From Bradyrhizobium genosp. SA-3 (lineage in GTDB: Bacteria > Pseudomonadota > Alphaproteobacteria > Rhizobiales > Xanthobacteraceae), in contig NZ_PSRT01000001.1 in the NCBI RefSeq assembly GCF_004212635.1, positions 1-64,000 on the forward strand: DNA of 64,000 nt, given 5' to 3'. The translations under genes were made by a program, and so were the position numbers. Below, one piece after another: positions 8,434 through 16,375 of this stretch (positions are counted from its first letter, which is position 1; every line of letters begins with the position of its first letter). The notes beneath the pieces were generated by a model. It ran no database searches and was not told the DNA's origin. It saw nothing but the letters and a program-made list of their open reading frames with translations.

Positions 8434-9839
8434 GACGAGATCTTCCGTTGGGAATTGGTGTGAGGGCTGGGAACGAGGTCGCGCGACGACAATCTGGCGC
8501 GGAGCGCCTTCTTCACCTTGTCGGACGCCACCACGGTGCCGGCTTCCGCAAACGCTTCGTGGTTCGCCTCGATATGGTCGAGCGCGTAGAGATAATTGAC
8601 CATCAGCCCGTAGGACTGCTTCATGCCCTTGGCCGAAGCATCCCCCAGGAAATTCAGCCGCTCCAGGCGCGCGCCGTTGCCGAGATGGAAGCGGGCGACC
8701 GGATCGACCGGCTTGCCTGACGGCAGCTTCGCCTTCAGGAAGTAGTAGGCCGCAAGCGCGGTGATGGCCTCCTTCGCCTGCGCGATGTCGCCGCCGTCAT
8801 CGAGCGCGGCCAGCGCGCGTCGCGTCTCCTCATCGATCGCGCCGGAGGCCTCTGTCTTGAGTTCGCGCCGCACCCAGCCGGCAAAGCCGGGAACGGGCGA
8901 CAGCGTGACGAAGGTCTTCAGGTTCGGCAGCTCGCGGGCGAGATCCTGCACCACCTGCTTGATCAGGAAATTGCCGAACGAGACGCCGGCCAGGCCCTTC
9001 TGCGTGTTCGAGATCGAGTAGAACACGGCGGTGGTCGCCTCACGCGCGGTAATCGCCTGGCGCGATTTGTCGAGCAATGGGCCGATCGCGCCGGGAATCT
9101 CCTTGGTGAGTGCGACCTCGACGAAGATCAGCGGCTCGTCGACCAGCTGCGGATGAAAGAACGCGTAGCAGCGGCGATCCGGCGGCTCGAGCCGGTTGCG
9201 TAAGTCCTCCCAGTCCTGGATGGCATGGACGGCCTCATACTTGATGATCTTCTCGAGGATGTTGGCGGACGTCGTCCAATCGATTGGCCGTAGCACGAGG
9301 AAGCCTCTGTTGAACCAGGACGAGAACAGATGGACGAAATCGTCGTCGACCGGCTGGAGCTCGGGATGCTCGCGCAGCAGCGAGAGCAGCACCTCCCGCA
9401 TGCGAACCAGCGACGAAGTGCCGCCGGGCGCCAGATTGAGGCGCCGGATCAACTCCTGCCGGCGCGGCTCGGCTGCGGCATGGAGCGCCTCGAGCTTGCT
9501 GCCGTCGCCCCCCTCCTTGCGCTGGTAGGCCGCTATCGCGAGCTCGATCGCGCGACGGTCGGGCCCGAACCGATCGGCGAGCGAGGCGAGGAATTTCAGC
9601 TGCTCCGGCTCGCCCGCCTGCTCGAAAGCCGCAAGCAGCGATTGCGCGATCGCAACGCCGGAGGCTTCGCCGCGCCTGGAGAGCAGCGCTTCACCCAGAA
9701 GGGCGAGATCGCGACCCTCGCCTGCCTCGCGATCCGGCTTGATGCCCAGAACCGCGCGGCCACGTTGCGTCAAGGTATCGATGAGCCCTTGCAGGAATTC
9801 GGGCGCCGTGATGCGTCCGGATCTCGTGTCGTTCAGCAT
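8430..9839 (-). CDS. matA: Malonyl-CoA decarboxylase MatA
   Basis: A 469-residue malonyl-CoA decarboxylase that releases CO2 to give acetyl-CoA. Family blocks seen: AIQDWEDLRNRLEPPDRRCY, FVEVALTKEIPGAI, FVTLSPVPGFAGW with the catalytic Ser region, and PVARFHLGNGARLERLNF with the catalytic His. The bacterial enzyme is cytosolic and no targeting signal is seen. Its 5' end is overlapped for 149 bases by the apparent run-on end of the TRAP large permease, and its 3' end overlaps matB by four bases. Confidence 0.95.
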   Translation of the reverse strand: MLNDTRSGRITAPEFLQGLIDTLTQRGRAVLGIKPDREAGEGRDLALLGEALLSRRGEASGVAIAQSLLAAFEQAGEPEQLKFLASLADRFGPDRRAIELAIAAYQRKEGGDGSKLEALHAAAEPRRQELIRRLNLAPGGTSSLVRMREVLLSLLREHPELQPVDDDFVHLFSSWFNRGFLVLRPIDWTTSANILEKIIKYEAVHAIQDWEDLRNRLEPPDRRCYAFFHPQLVDEPLIFVEVALTKEIPGAIGPLLDKSRQAITAREATTAVFYSISNTQKGLAGVSFGNFLIKQVVQDLARELPNLKTFVTLSPVPGFAGWVRRELKTEASGAIDEETRRALAALDDGGDIAQAKEAITALAAYYFLKAKLPSGKPVDPVARFHLGNGARLERLNFLGDASAKGMKQSYGLMVNYLYALDHIEANHEAFAEAGTVVASDKVKKALRARLSSRDLVPSPHTNSQRKISS

Positions 9840-11211
9840 CGTTCATGCCTCCTCGGTTAACGCGACGGGCGCCCATCACCAGGTTGGGCAGCCAGGTGGA
9901 GATCGAGGGCGCCAGGCAAAGCAGGACGACCGCGAACGCCATCAGGAGCACGAAGGGCAGCGTCCCCCAGATCACGTCCCGCAACGGGATGTCCGGCGCG
10001 ATGTTCCTGATGACGAAGATGTTGAGTCCGACCGGCGGATGAATGAGGCCCATCTCCATCACGATCGTCATCACCACGCCGAACCAGATCAGGTCGAAGC
10101 CTGCGTCCTTGAGCGGCGGCAGGATGATCGGCGCAGTCATCAGAATGATCGAAACCGGCGGCAGGAAGAAGCCGAGCACGACCACCAGCACCAGGATCGC
10201 TGCCAATAGTACCCATCGCGACAGCTGCATCGCGACGATCGCCTGCGCCGCCGCCTGACTGATGTGGAGATAGCTCATCACGTAGGAGTAGAGCAGCGAC
10301 ATGCCGATGATCAGCATCAGCATGGTCGATTCCTTCAGCGTCGATTCCAGGATCGGGCCGAGATCCCGCGGGCGCCACACGCCATAGATCGAGGCGATCA
10401 GGACCAGCGCCAGGATGCCGCCGAGGCCCGCGGTTTCCGAAGGCGTGGCATAGCCGCCGTAGAGTGCGATCATGACGCCGCTGAGCAGCACGACGAAGGG
10501 GAGCACCCGCGGCAGCGCACCGAATCGCATCGCCATCGTGAAGCGCTCATTCGAAAGGATCGGATGCTGCGCAGGGTCCGCGGCATAAGCGCGCTCTGCC
10601 GCGGCGTATTCGGACTTGAATCTCAACACCGCATACGTCGCAAACAGCAGCACCAGGAGAAGGCCCGGGCCGATGCCGGCGAGGAAGAGACGCCCGAGCG
10701 ACTGCTCCGCCGCGACCGCGTACAGGATCATGGTGATCGAGGGCGGCAGCAGGATGCCCAGCGTGCCGCCGGCTGCGATGACGCCCGCAGCAAAGCCGCC
10801 GGAATAGCCGCGCTTGCGCATTTCGGGAATGCCGGCCGAACCGATGGCCGAGCACGTCGCCGGAGATGATCCGGCCATCGCAGCGAACAGCGCGCAGGCG
10901 AAGACATTGGCGATGCCGAGCCCACCGGGGATGCGGCCCATCCAGACGTGCAACGCGCTGTAGAGGTCCTGTCCCGCCTTCGACTTGCCGATCGCGGCGC
11001 CCTTCAGGATGAAGAGCGGGATCGCCAGCAGCGTGATCGAGGCCATCTCCTCGTACACGTTCTGCGTCACCGTATCGAGCGATGCGGCGGGCATGAAGAA
11101 ATACATGAAGATGACGGCGACGGCACCGAGCGCCAGCGCGATCGGCATGCCCGAGGCCATCACGGCGAGCGTGGCCCCGCCATACATCAGTCCGACGGCA
11201 AACGTGCTCAT
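9691..11211 (-). CDS. TRAP transporter large permease (malonate, MatM/DctM type)
   Basis: A 506-residue, very hydrophobic DctM-family permease starting MSTFAVGLMYGGATLAVMASGMP at 11211. It has about 12-13 transmembrane segments and the conserved AIPLFILKGAAIGKS, SSPATCSAIGSAGIPEM and LGILLPPSITMILYAVAAEQS blocks. The start overlaps the small permease stop by four bases. The frame runs about 55 residues past the usual hydrophobic end (LPNLVMG) and overlaps matA by 149 bases with Arg/Gly-rich sequence. This looks like a lost stop codon or an unremarked extension. A much longer upstream frame is an artefact antisense to nothing real. Confidence 0.9.
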   Translation of the reverse strand: MSTFAVGLMYGGATLAVMASGMPIALALGAVAVIFMYFFMPAASLDTVTQNVYEEMASITLLAIPLFILKGAAIGKSKAGQDLYSALHVWMGRIPGGLGIANVFACALFAAMAGSSPATCSAIGSAGIPEMRKRGYSGGFAAGVIAAGGTLGILLPPSITMILYAVAAEQSLGRLFLAGIGPGLLLVLLFATYAVLRFKSEYAAAERAYAADPAQHPILSNERFTMAMRFGALPRVLPFVVLLSGVMIALYGGYATPSETAGLGGILALVLIASIYGVWRPRDLGPILESTLKESTMLMLIIGMSLLYSYVMSYLHISQAAAQAIVAMQLSRWVLLAAILVLVVVLGFFLPPVSIILMTAPIILPPLKDAGFDLIWFGVVMTIVMEMGLIHPPVGLNIFVIRNIAPDIPLRDVIWGTLPFVLLMAFAVVLLCLAPSISTWLPNLVMGARRVNRGGMNDAERHEIRTHHGARIPARAHRYLDATWPRGSGHQAGSRGRRGSRSRPSG

Positions 11212-11765
11212 TTGCTCCTCCATCCGTCGACGCGCGAGGCGAGCTGAAGCGCGATCTGCACCGTCATCAGCGTCATCCCGAGCGACATCATGCTGTAGGG
11301 AATCCATAGTGGCGGGGCCCAGGTCGATCCGGACACCTGTCCGTCGACCCATGCCTCGTGGAATAGCGTCCAGGATTTCCAGGCGAAGAAGCAGCAGAAC
11401 AGCAGGCTCGCCATGTCGACCACGAGCATGCGGATCGCATTGCCGCGCTTCGACAGATAGCCGGTGAGAGCCTCGATGCCGATGTGGCCGCGTCCGGCTT
11501 GCACGAACGCGGTCGACAGGAACGTGGCGCCGACCAGCAGGAACACCGCGGCCTCGTCCTGCCAATAGGTTGCCGCGTTGAAGAAGTAGCGCGCAGCCAC
11601 GCTGTAGCTCAGGATCGTACTCGCGACGATGAGTGCGATCGAGCAGAGGACGACGATCGTCCTGTTGAGCAGGGTCATCGCACGATTGATCCGTCCCACT
11701 GTGGAGCCGGGTCGCGCAGCCGTCACGATGACGGAGTGGCCGAGATCGACGCCGTGCGCGCTCAT
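11208..11765 (-). CDS. TRAP transporter small permease (MatQ/DctQ type)
   Basis: A 185-residue protein with four predicted membrane helices and the DctQ-type sequence RYFFNAATYWQDEAAVFLLVGATFL. It bridges the binding protein and the large permease. The start at 11765 overlaps the binding-protein stop (ATGA), and the end overlaps the large-permease start. Coupling of all three genes supports a single transporter. Confidence 0.9.
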   Translation of the reverse strand: MSAHGVDLGHSVIVTAARPGSTVGRINRAMTLLNRTIVVLCSIALIVASTILSYSVAARYFFNAATYWQDEAAVFLLVGATFLSTAFVQAGRGHIGIEALTGYLSKRGNAIRMLVVDMASLLFCCFFAWKSWTLFHEAWVDGQVSGSTWAPPLWIPYSMMSLGMTLMTVQIALQLASRVDGWRSK

Positions 11766-12781
11766 GACCCGGCCTCCATGGCAAGCTTGATCAACCGGGC
11801 GCAGTTCTCGTTCTTGTTGGCGTAATCCTTCCAGGCGGTGTCGCGCGCAAGCTCCCGCCACGCCTGAACCGTCTTGTCGTCGAGATCGTGCACGCTCGCG
11901 CCGGCGGCCTGGTAGACCTTGGCCACGCGGACGTCATCGTCCATCGCCGCGGTGCGGCCGAACGCTTCCAGCTCAGCGCCGACCGAGACGATGATGTCGC
12001 GCTCCTCGCTCGAAAGCCGGTCGAACACCGCCTTCGACATCACGAGCGGCTCGAGCATGAACCAGTAGCTCTTGGCCCGGCCGGTCGTCAGATGCTTGGC
12101 GAGCTCCTCCAGACGGAACGAGGTCAGGCTGGTGGAGGAGGTGAGGGCGGCATCGCAGGCGCCGGTCTGCATCGCCGCATAGAGTTCGTTGGAGGGGAGC
12201 GACAGCACCGAGGCGCCGGCGGCCTGGAGCACGAGATCCATCTCGCGCGAGCCGCCGCGGATCTTCATGCCCTTGGCATCCGCGACCTCGACCAGCGGTC
12301 GCGCACGGCTGGCGACGCCGCCCGCCTGCCAGATCCAGGTGACGATGACGATGCCTTTGGCGGCGAGAAACTTGCTGAACTCCTGGCCGATCGGCTTGTT
12401 CTTCCAGCCGAGCCCTTCGTCGTAACCGGTGACGAGGCCCGGCATCAGGCCGATGTTCAGTTCGGGAAGATCTCCGCCGGCGTAGGAGATCGGAATGAGG
12501 CTCATGTCGAGCGCGCCTTTGCGCATCGCCGAGACCTGTGCGTTGGTCTTCATCAGCGACGAGCCCGGATAGATCTCGGCGGTCATCGCGCCCTTGCTGC
12601 GCTCCTGGATCAGGGCCGCGAAACGCCGGCAGAGCCGGTCGCGGAAATCGCCCTCGGTCGCCGTGCCGCCCGGAAACTGGTGCGAGATCTTCAGGGCCGT
12701 GGCCGCGCGCGCTTCCCCGAACCGCAGCAGCGCCGGGGCCGCGATTCCCAAGGCCAGGGCTTGGCGTCTTGAAATCCTCAT
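11762..12781 (-). CDS. TRAP transporter periplasmic binding protein (MatP/DctP type)
   Basis: A 339-residue DctP-family solute-binding protein. It begins MRISRRQALALGIAAPALL, a twin-arginine-like signal followed by a hydrophobic stretch and an A-x-A site near residue 28. The mature part begins LKISHQFPGG and carries the family block GGVASRARPLVEVADAKGMKIRG. I chose the ATG at 12781, which has a GGGAGG ribosome site 7-10 bases upstream, rather than the upstream start at 12808. Malonate specificity is inferred from the downstream matA and matB; Sinorhizobium meliloti has a matPQMAB set of the same design. Confidence 0.92.
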   Translation of the reverse strand: MRISRRQALALGIAAPALLRFGEARAATALKISHQFPGGTATEGDFRDRLCRRFAALIQERSKGAMTAEIYPGSSLMKTNAQVSAMRKGALDMSLIPISYAGGDLPELNIGLMPGLVTGYDEGLGWKNKPIGQEFSKFLAAKGIVIVTWIWQAGGVASRARPLVEVADAKGMKIRGGSREMDLVLQAAGASVLSLPSNELYAAMQTGACDAALTSSTSLTSFRLEELAKHLTTGRAKSYWFMLEPLVMSKAVFDRLSSEERDIIVSVGAELEAFGRTAAMDDDVRVAKVYQAAGASVHDLDDKTVQAWRELARDTAWKDYANKNENCARLIKLAMEAGS

Positions 12782-12821
12782 TCCATACCTCCCGTTGCTA
12801 GATTGCATTTTTTATTTCTAA

Positions 12822-12835
12822 TCTTGCATACAATT
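12822..12835. promoter_or_regulatory. Probable MatR operator between matP and matR
   Basis: The sequence TCTTGCATACAATT lies 41-54 bases upstream of matP. It resembles the MatR site TCTTGTA/TACACGA that I recall from Rhizobium leguminosarum. An inverted half-site, GTATGCAA, occurs at 12898-12905 against the matR start. The placement suits repression of both divergent units, relieved by malonate or malonyl-CoA. Confidence 0.5.
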
Positions 12836-12904
12836 AATATATGAACTGCATGCTGTTTGTTTTGTCAAGTATATGGTATGGAATTGTGGGATCAGGTGTA
12901 TGCA

Positions 12905-13591
12905 ATGAGCCAGGCCTTCAGACTTAAGCAGTCGATCGAAGACGCTGTAATTGCAGGAGAATTCCTGCCGGGCGATCGCCTGGACGAGGCCTCGCTGGCG
13001 GAGCGATTCGGGGTGTCGCGCACCCCCATCCGGGAGGCGCTGCTTCAGCTCGGCGCCGAGGGCTTCATCGATGTTCGCCCGCGCCGCGGCGCGATCGTCA
13101 GCGTCCCGTCACCGACCAGGCTGTTCGAGATGTTCGAAACGATGGCGGAGATCGAAAGTGCTTGCGGACGCCTGGCCGCGCGTCGGCTGACCCCGGAGAA
13201 CGATGCGGCAATGGAGACTGCTCATCGCGCCTGCGAGATTGCCGCGCGCGAAGGCGACAGCGAGCAGTACTACGCTGACAACCGCAATTTTCACGAAGCG
13301 ATCTACCGCGCGAGCCGCAACAGTTTTCTCGCTGATCAAGCCTTTGCTCTGCACAAGCGGCTGAGCGCCTATCGCCGTATCCAGCTTCGTGCGCGCAACC
13401 GCCTGCTGCAATCGCTCCAGGAGCACGCCGGGATTCTCGAAGCGATCCGCGCCGGCGATGAGCAACTCGCGGCAACGCGACTTCACGACCATGTTCTGGT
13501 CCAGGGTGAGCGGTTCTCGGACATGGTGCTTGGCCTTGCCGCAGATCGACGATCCGACACGACCGGAAGCAGGAGCGGAACGGCGAAGTAG
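12905..13591 (+). CDS. GntR-family (FadR subfamily) regulator of malonate use, MatR-like
   Basis: A 228-residue FadR-type regulator. The N-terminal winged HTH reads LDEASLAERFGVSRTPIREALLQL, and the C-terminal FCD all-helical effector domain contains DNRNFHEAIYRAS, which holds the metal/ligand-binding Asp and His. It is transcribed away from matP with a shared control region of about 120 bases. I prefer the ATG at 12905, behind CAGGTG. In-frame ATGs at 12857 and 12878 lack a ribosome site and would start inside the operator region. A perfect hairpin follows the gene. Confidence 0.88.
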   Translation: MSQAFRLKQSIEDAVIAGEFLPGDRLDEASLAERFGVSRTPIREALLQLGAEGFIDVRPRRGAIVSVPSPTRLFEMFETMAEIESACGRLAARRLTPENDAAMETAHRACEIAAREGDSEQYYADNRNFHEAIYRASRNSFLADQAFALHKRLSAYRRIQLRARNRLLQSLQEHAGILEAIRAGDEQLAATRLHDHVLVQGERFSDMVLGLAADRRSDTTGSRSGTAK

Positions 13592-13608
13592 AGGCTGCGT
13601 CAGCGCCA

Positions 13609-13627
13609 GCGAGAGCGTTGCTCTCGC
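13609..13627 (+). terminator. Hairpin after matR
   Basis: A perfect 8-base stem, GCGAGAGC at 13609-13616 and GCTCTCGC at 13620-13627, with a three-base loop. It lies 18 bases after the matR stop. There is no long T-run. Confidence 0.65.
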
Positions 13628-13648
13628 CGTAGCCGTAGGTCACTCCAT

Positions 13649-14047
13649 TCAGGGTGTCCGCGCCGTGCTGCCGGTCGTGCCGCCAGCGAAGAATGCCAGG
13701 AGATGTTGAGAGGCATAGGTCGAATTCTCATCCGGCAACCAATGCCCGGTACGTGGCGCAACATCTCCGCGCACATTCGTGGCGAGTTCCTTCGCCATCT
13801 CCGTTTCGGCCCAGCCGTTGCTCTTCTCGCCGGCCAAGGCGAGGACGGGCATCGGGAGCTTCTTCTGCATGAATTGCTTGAAGTGCCGTTCATCCTCGGG
13901 AAAAGCCCGATAGAGCTCAAACCCTGCCCGAAGGCCACCGGGGGCCGCATAGGCATGCGCATAGACCGCGATGTCTTCGTCAGCAACAGGCGCTGCGAGC
14001 CTCTTCTTGTAGAAATCCGAGATGTAGGCTTGCTCGTGACCGCTCAC
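13649..14047 (-). pseudogene. C-terminal half of an alpha/beta hydrolase
   Basis: A 132-residue frame with the cap and C-terminal part of an epoxide-hydrolase-like alpha/beta hydrolase. AYAAPGGLRAGFELYRAFPED is the cap-to-core junction, PMPVLALAGEKS the strand before the acidic residue, and TGHWLPDE holds the catalytic His. The nucleophile elbow and oxyanion region are missing because the frame starts directly after an AraC gene. It is probably a truncated relic, though the start could be read as a short protein from GTG at 14047. Confidence 0.7.
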
Positions 14048-14099
14048 GAGGAAGCCCGAATGCTGCTTCGCCGAAACTCCCCGCTTCAGATCTTCCTCA

Positions 14100-14906
14100 T
14101 CAGCGAATGTCGGCGGTACGACGCTCGCCAGTTGCTCTTCGCATGTAGGCGTGCGGACTGGATCCCATTTCCGTCCGGAATGCGTAGACGAACGCGGATG
14201 CGGATCCGTAGCCCAGTTGCATCGCGGTCTCCGTGACTCCCGTGCCGCCGCTCAACAGCTCGATGGCGCGCAGCAGCCGCACCCGTCGCCGCCATGATCG
14301 CAGGCTCGAACCCATTTCCGCTTCGAACTGGCGCGTCAGTGTACGTGACGACATGCCGAGCGCCTTGGCCCAATCATCCGAACTTCGGGAATCGGCTGGA
14401 TCGACGTAGAGCGCTTCGCAAAGGCGCAGCAGGCGTTCGCCGCGCGGCCACGGCAATCCCGCCGTCAGCGCGCGAGCCCTGCCGAGCTGATCGAGAATGA
14501 GTGTCGCGACACGATCGGGGTAGCCGTCGGTATCCTGGCTTCCTTCGATGGCTGCGGCCTCGACGATCAACGCCTTCAGCAGGGGAGACACGGCGAGCAC
14601 TGTCGGAGCCGATGGCAGATTGCTCCCGGCGTCGACGGCAATCCACAGGCTGCGAAACTCGGCGCCGAGAAGGGAGCCCACCCGATGGCGAACGTCGCGC
14701 GGCAGCCAGACGGCCTGTTCGGGCGAGATGACGAAGGAACGATTCTCCGCGGTCACCATCAGCACGCCGTCGATGGCGTAGACCACCTGGTGCCAGTCAT
14801 GCGCGTGCTCCGGAAATTCGTGCCGCGCCGGGATCGACTGGGCGCGCATGGTGATGGGGCGCGGTGGCAAGGCATCCGGCGGAGCCGATAACGGGGTCCA
14901 GGTCAT
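14100..14906 (-). CDS. AraC-family transcriptional regulator
   Basis: A 268-residue AraC regulator. The N-terminal cupin-like sensing domain includes PARHEFPEHAHDWHQVVYAIDG. The two C-terminal HTHs are in the last 100 residues (DWAKALGMSSRTLTRQFEAE and VTETAMQLGYGSASAFVYAFR). It is divergent from a TTC38-like/MFS pair 149 bases away. A direct repeat with 21-base spacing lies close to its own start, as is usual for AraC sites. It probably controls the MFS pair and itself. The inducer is unknown. Confidence 0.9.
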   Translation of the reverse strand: MTWTPLSAPPDALPPRPITMRAQSIPARHEFPEHAHDWHQVVYAIDGVLMVTAENRSFVISPEQAVWLPRDVRHRVGSLLGAEFRSLWIAVDAGSNLPSAPTVLAVSPLLKALIVEAAAIEGSQDTDGYPDRVATLILDQLGRARALTAGLPWPRGERLLRLCEALYVDPADSRSSDDWAKALGMSSRTLTRQFEAEMGSSLRSWRRRVRLLRAIELLSGGTGVTETAMQLGYGSASAFVYAFRTEMGSSPHAYMRRATGERRTADIR

Positions 14907-14917
14907 GTCGTTTCCCG

Positions 14918-14944
14918 ATTGGCCGATATTCTATATAAATTGGC
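14918..14944. promoter_or_regulatory. Candidate AraC direct-repeat operator
   Basis: ATTGGC occurs at 14918-14923 and again at 14939-14944. The 21-base period puts both on the same DNA face, with an AT-rich TATTCTATATAAAT between them. It lies 12-38 bases upstream of the AraC gene and about 110 bases upstream of the TTC38-like gene. This is a pattern call only. Confidence 0.4.
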
Positions 14945-15055
14945 AAAACGTCGAAAGACAGCCGCTTTTCGCTCTGCTAGCGCTCCAGTTCAGGGCCGGC
15001 CACACCACGGACTTCGTTCGCCGGACCGTCTCGTCCCTCGTATCAGGAGCGGAGC

Positions 15056-16375
15056 ATGGCCGAGTGCGATAGCCGGGGCCTGCCGATGTCGACAGATTCG
15101 CCGAAAGCCGCCGGTCAATATCGCGCCGGCATCGATCTGCTTCTGTCGGCGTGGCCGGGCGCAGATGAGGCGCTGCGGCAGGCCGCGGAGCACGATCCAC
15201 ATTTCGCGCTGGCGCACGCCGCCCTCGCACGTCTGCACGCGATCAAGGCCGAGCCCGCGGAGGCGCGCGCAAGGACCGCGATTGCACAGGAAATCGTCGC
15301 GCGAAACGGCTCGCCGCGTGAGATTAGCCATGTGGCGGTCCTCGCGCTCGCGGTGACTGGCCAATCCGTCAAGGCGTTGGAGAGCGCGCTCGCGCATCTG
15401 GACGCGTGGCCGCGCGACGTCCTGATCCTCTCTCTGCCGCTCGGCGCGTTCGGCCTGTTCGCGTTCTCGGGGATGATCGGTCACGACCAGGCGCGCGTGG
15501 ATCTCTGCGAACGCGTGGCGGATCGCTACGACGCGGATGACTGGTGGTTCCTGACCTATCGCGGCTGGTCACATGCCGAGAACGGATCGGTCTCGAGAGG
15601 TCGCGACCTCGCGCAACGTGGTCTCGAACGGCGTCGTGCCAACGCGAATGCTGCGCATGCGGTCGCGCATGCGATGTTCGAGCAGGGGGCCAAGGACGAA
15701 GCCGAAACGCTGCTCGAAGGCTGGTTGCCGGAATATGATCGGGCAGGAATGCTTTACGGTCATCTGGCCTGGCACGCGGCGCTCTCGGCGCTGGAGCGCG
15801 ACGATCCGCAACACACCCTGGCGATCTACTCCAAATACGTTCGACCTTCGGCCTCCCTCGGTCTGCCGATCAACGTCGTGAGCGACACGGTTTCCTTGTT
15901 GTGGAGACTGCAGGCGTATGGCCATGAGGTGCCGTCCGGCATGTGGGAGGAGGTCGAGAGCTACGCCGGATCCCGCTATCCGAATCCCGGTCTCGCATTC
16001 GTCGAAGTACACATGGCCTTGTTGGCCGCCGCGACCGGAAAACACGCCGATGCGGCCGACCGCATCAAGGCGAATGCGCAACGTGTCGCGGACGGCGCCC
16101 TGCCGGCTGGCCCCGTCGTGGCGGCCATCGGCCGGGCGGCACTCGCGTTCGCGAACACTGACTACGCCGAATGCATGCGGATTCTCGAGCCCGTGGCCGC
16201 AGACGTCGCGCGGGTCGGCGGCAGCGGCGCCCAGAGGGAAATCATCGAAGACATGTTGTTGCTCGCTTTCATGCGAAGCGGCGATTCCGCCAAGGCACGC
16301 GATCTGCTCAATCGCCGCCTTCACCGCCGTCCGTCGCAGCGCGATGCGCGTTGGCGCGGCCAAATCGAGGTCTGA
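15056..16375 (+). CDS. Tetratricopeptide-repeat protein of the TTC38 type
   Basis: A 439-residue soluble protein resembling TTC38-family TPR proteins. It has helical pairs such as HFALAHAALARLHAIKAEPAEAR near residue 50, the DVLILSLPLGAFGLFAFSG and DDWWFLTYRGWSHAENG segments, and AHAVAHAMFEQGAKDEA near residue 205. No signal peptide or catalytic motif is apparent. The start at 15056 has CAGGAGCGGAGC just upstream. Its stop codon is directly followed by the ATG of an MFS transporter, so the two are coupled. Function is unknown in bacteria. Confidence 0.85.
   Translation: MAECDSRGLPMSTDSPKAAGQYRAGIDLLLSAWPGADEALRQAAEHDPHFALAHAALARLHAIKAEPAEARARTAIAQEIVARNGSPREISHVAVLALAVTGQSVKALESALAHLDAWPRDVLILSLPLGAFGLFAFSGMIGHDQARVDLCERVADRYDADDWWFLTYRGWSHAENGSVSRGRDLAQRGLERRRANANAAHAVAHAMFEQGAKDEAETLLEGWLPEYDRAGMLYGHLAWHAALSALERDDPQHTLAIYSKYVRPSASLGLPINVVSDTVSLLWRLQAYGHEVPSGMWEEVESYAGSRYPNPGLAFVEVHMALLAAATGKHADAADRIKANAQRVADGALPAGPVVAAIGRAALAFANTDYAECMRILEPVAADVARVGGSGAQREIIEDMLLLAFMRSGDSAKARDLLNRRLHRRPSQRDARWRGQIEV

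Noticed and set aside
11212..11784. N-terminal extension of the TRAP large permease across the small permease gene
   Set aside because: The extension is hydrophilic Arg-rich shadow of dctQ. The permease starts at 11211 with the four-base overlap usual for this operon.
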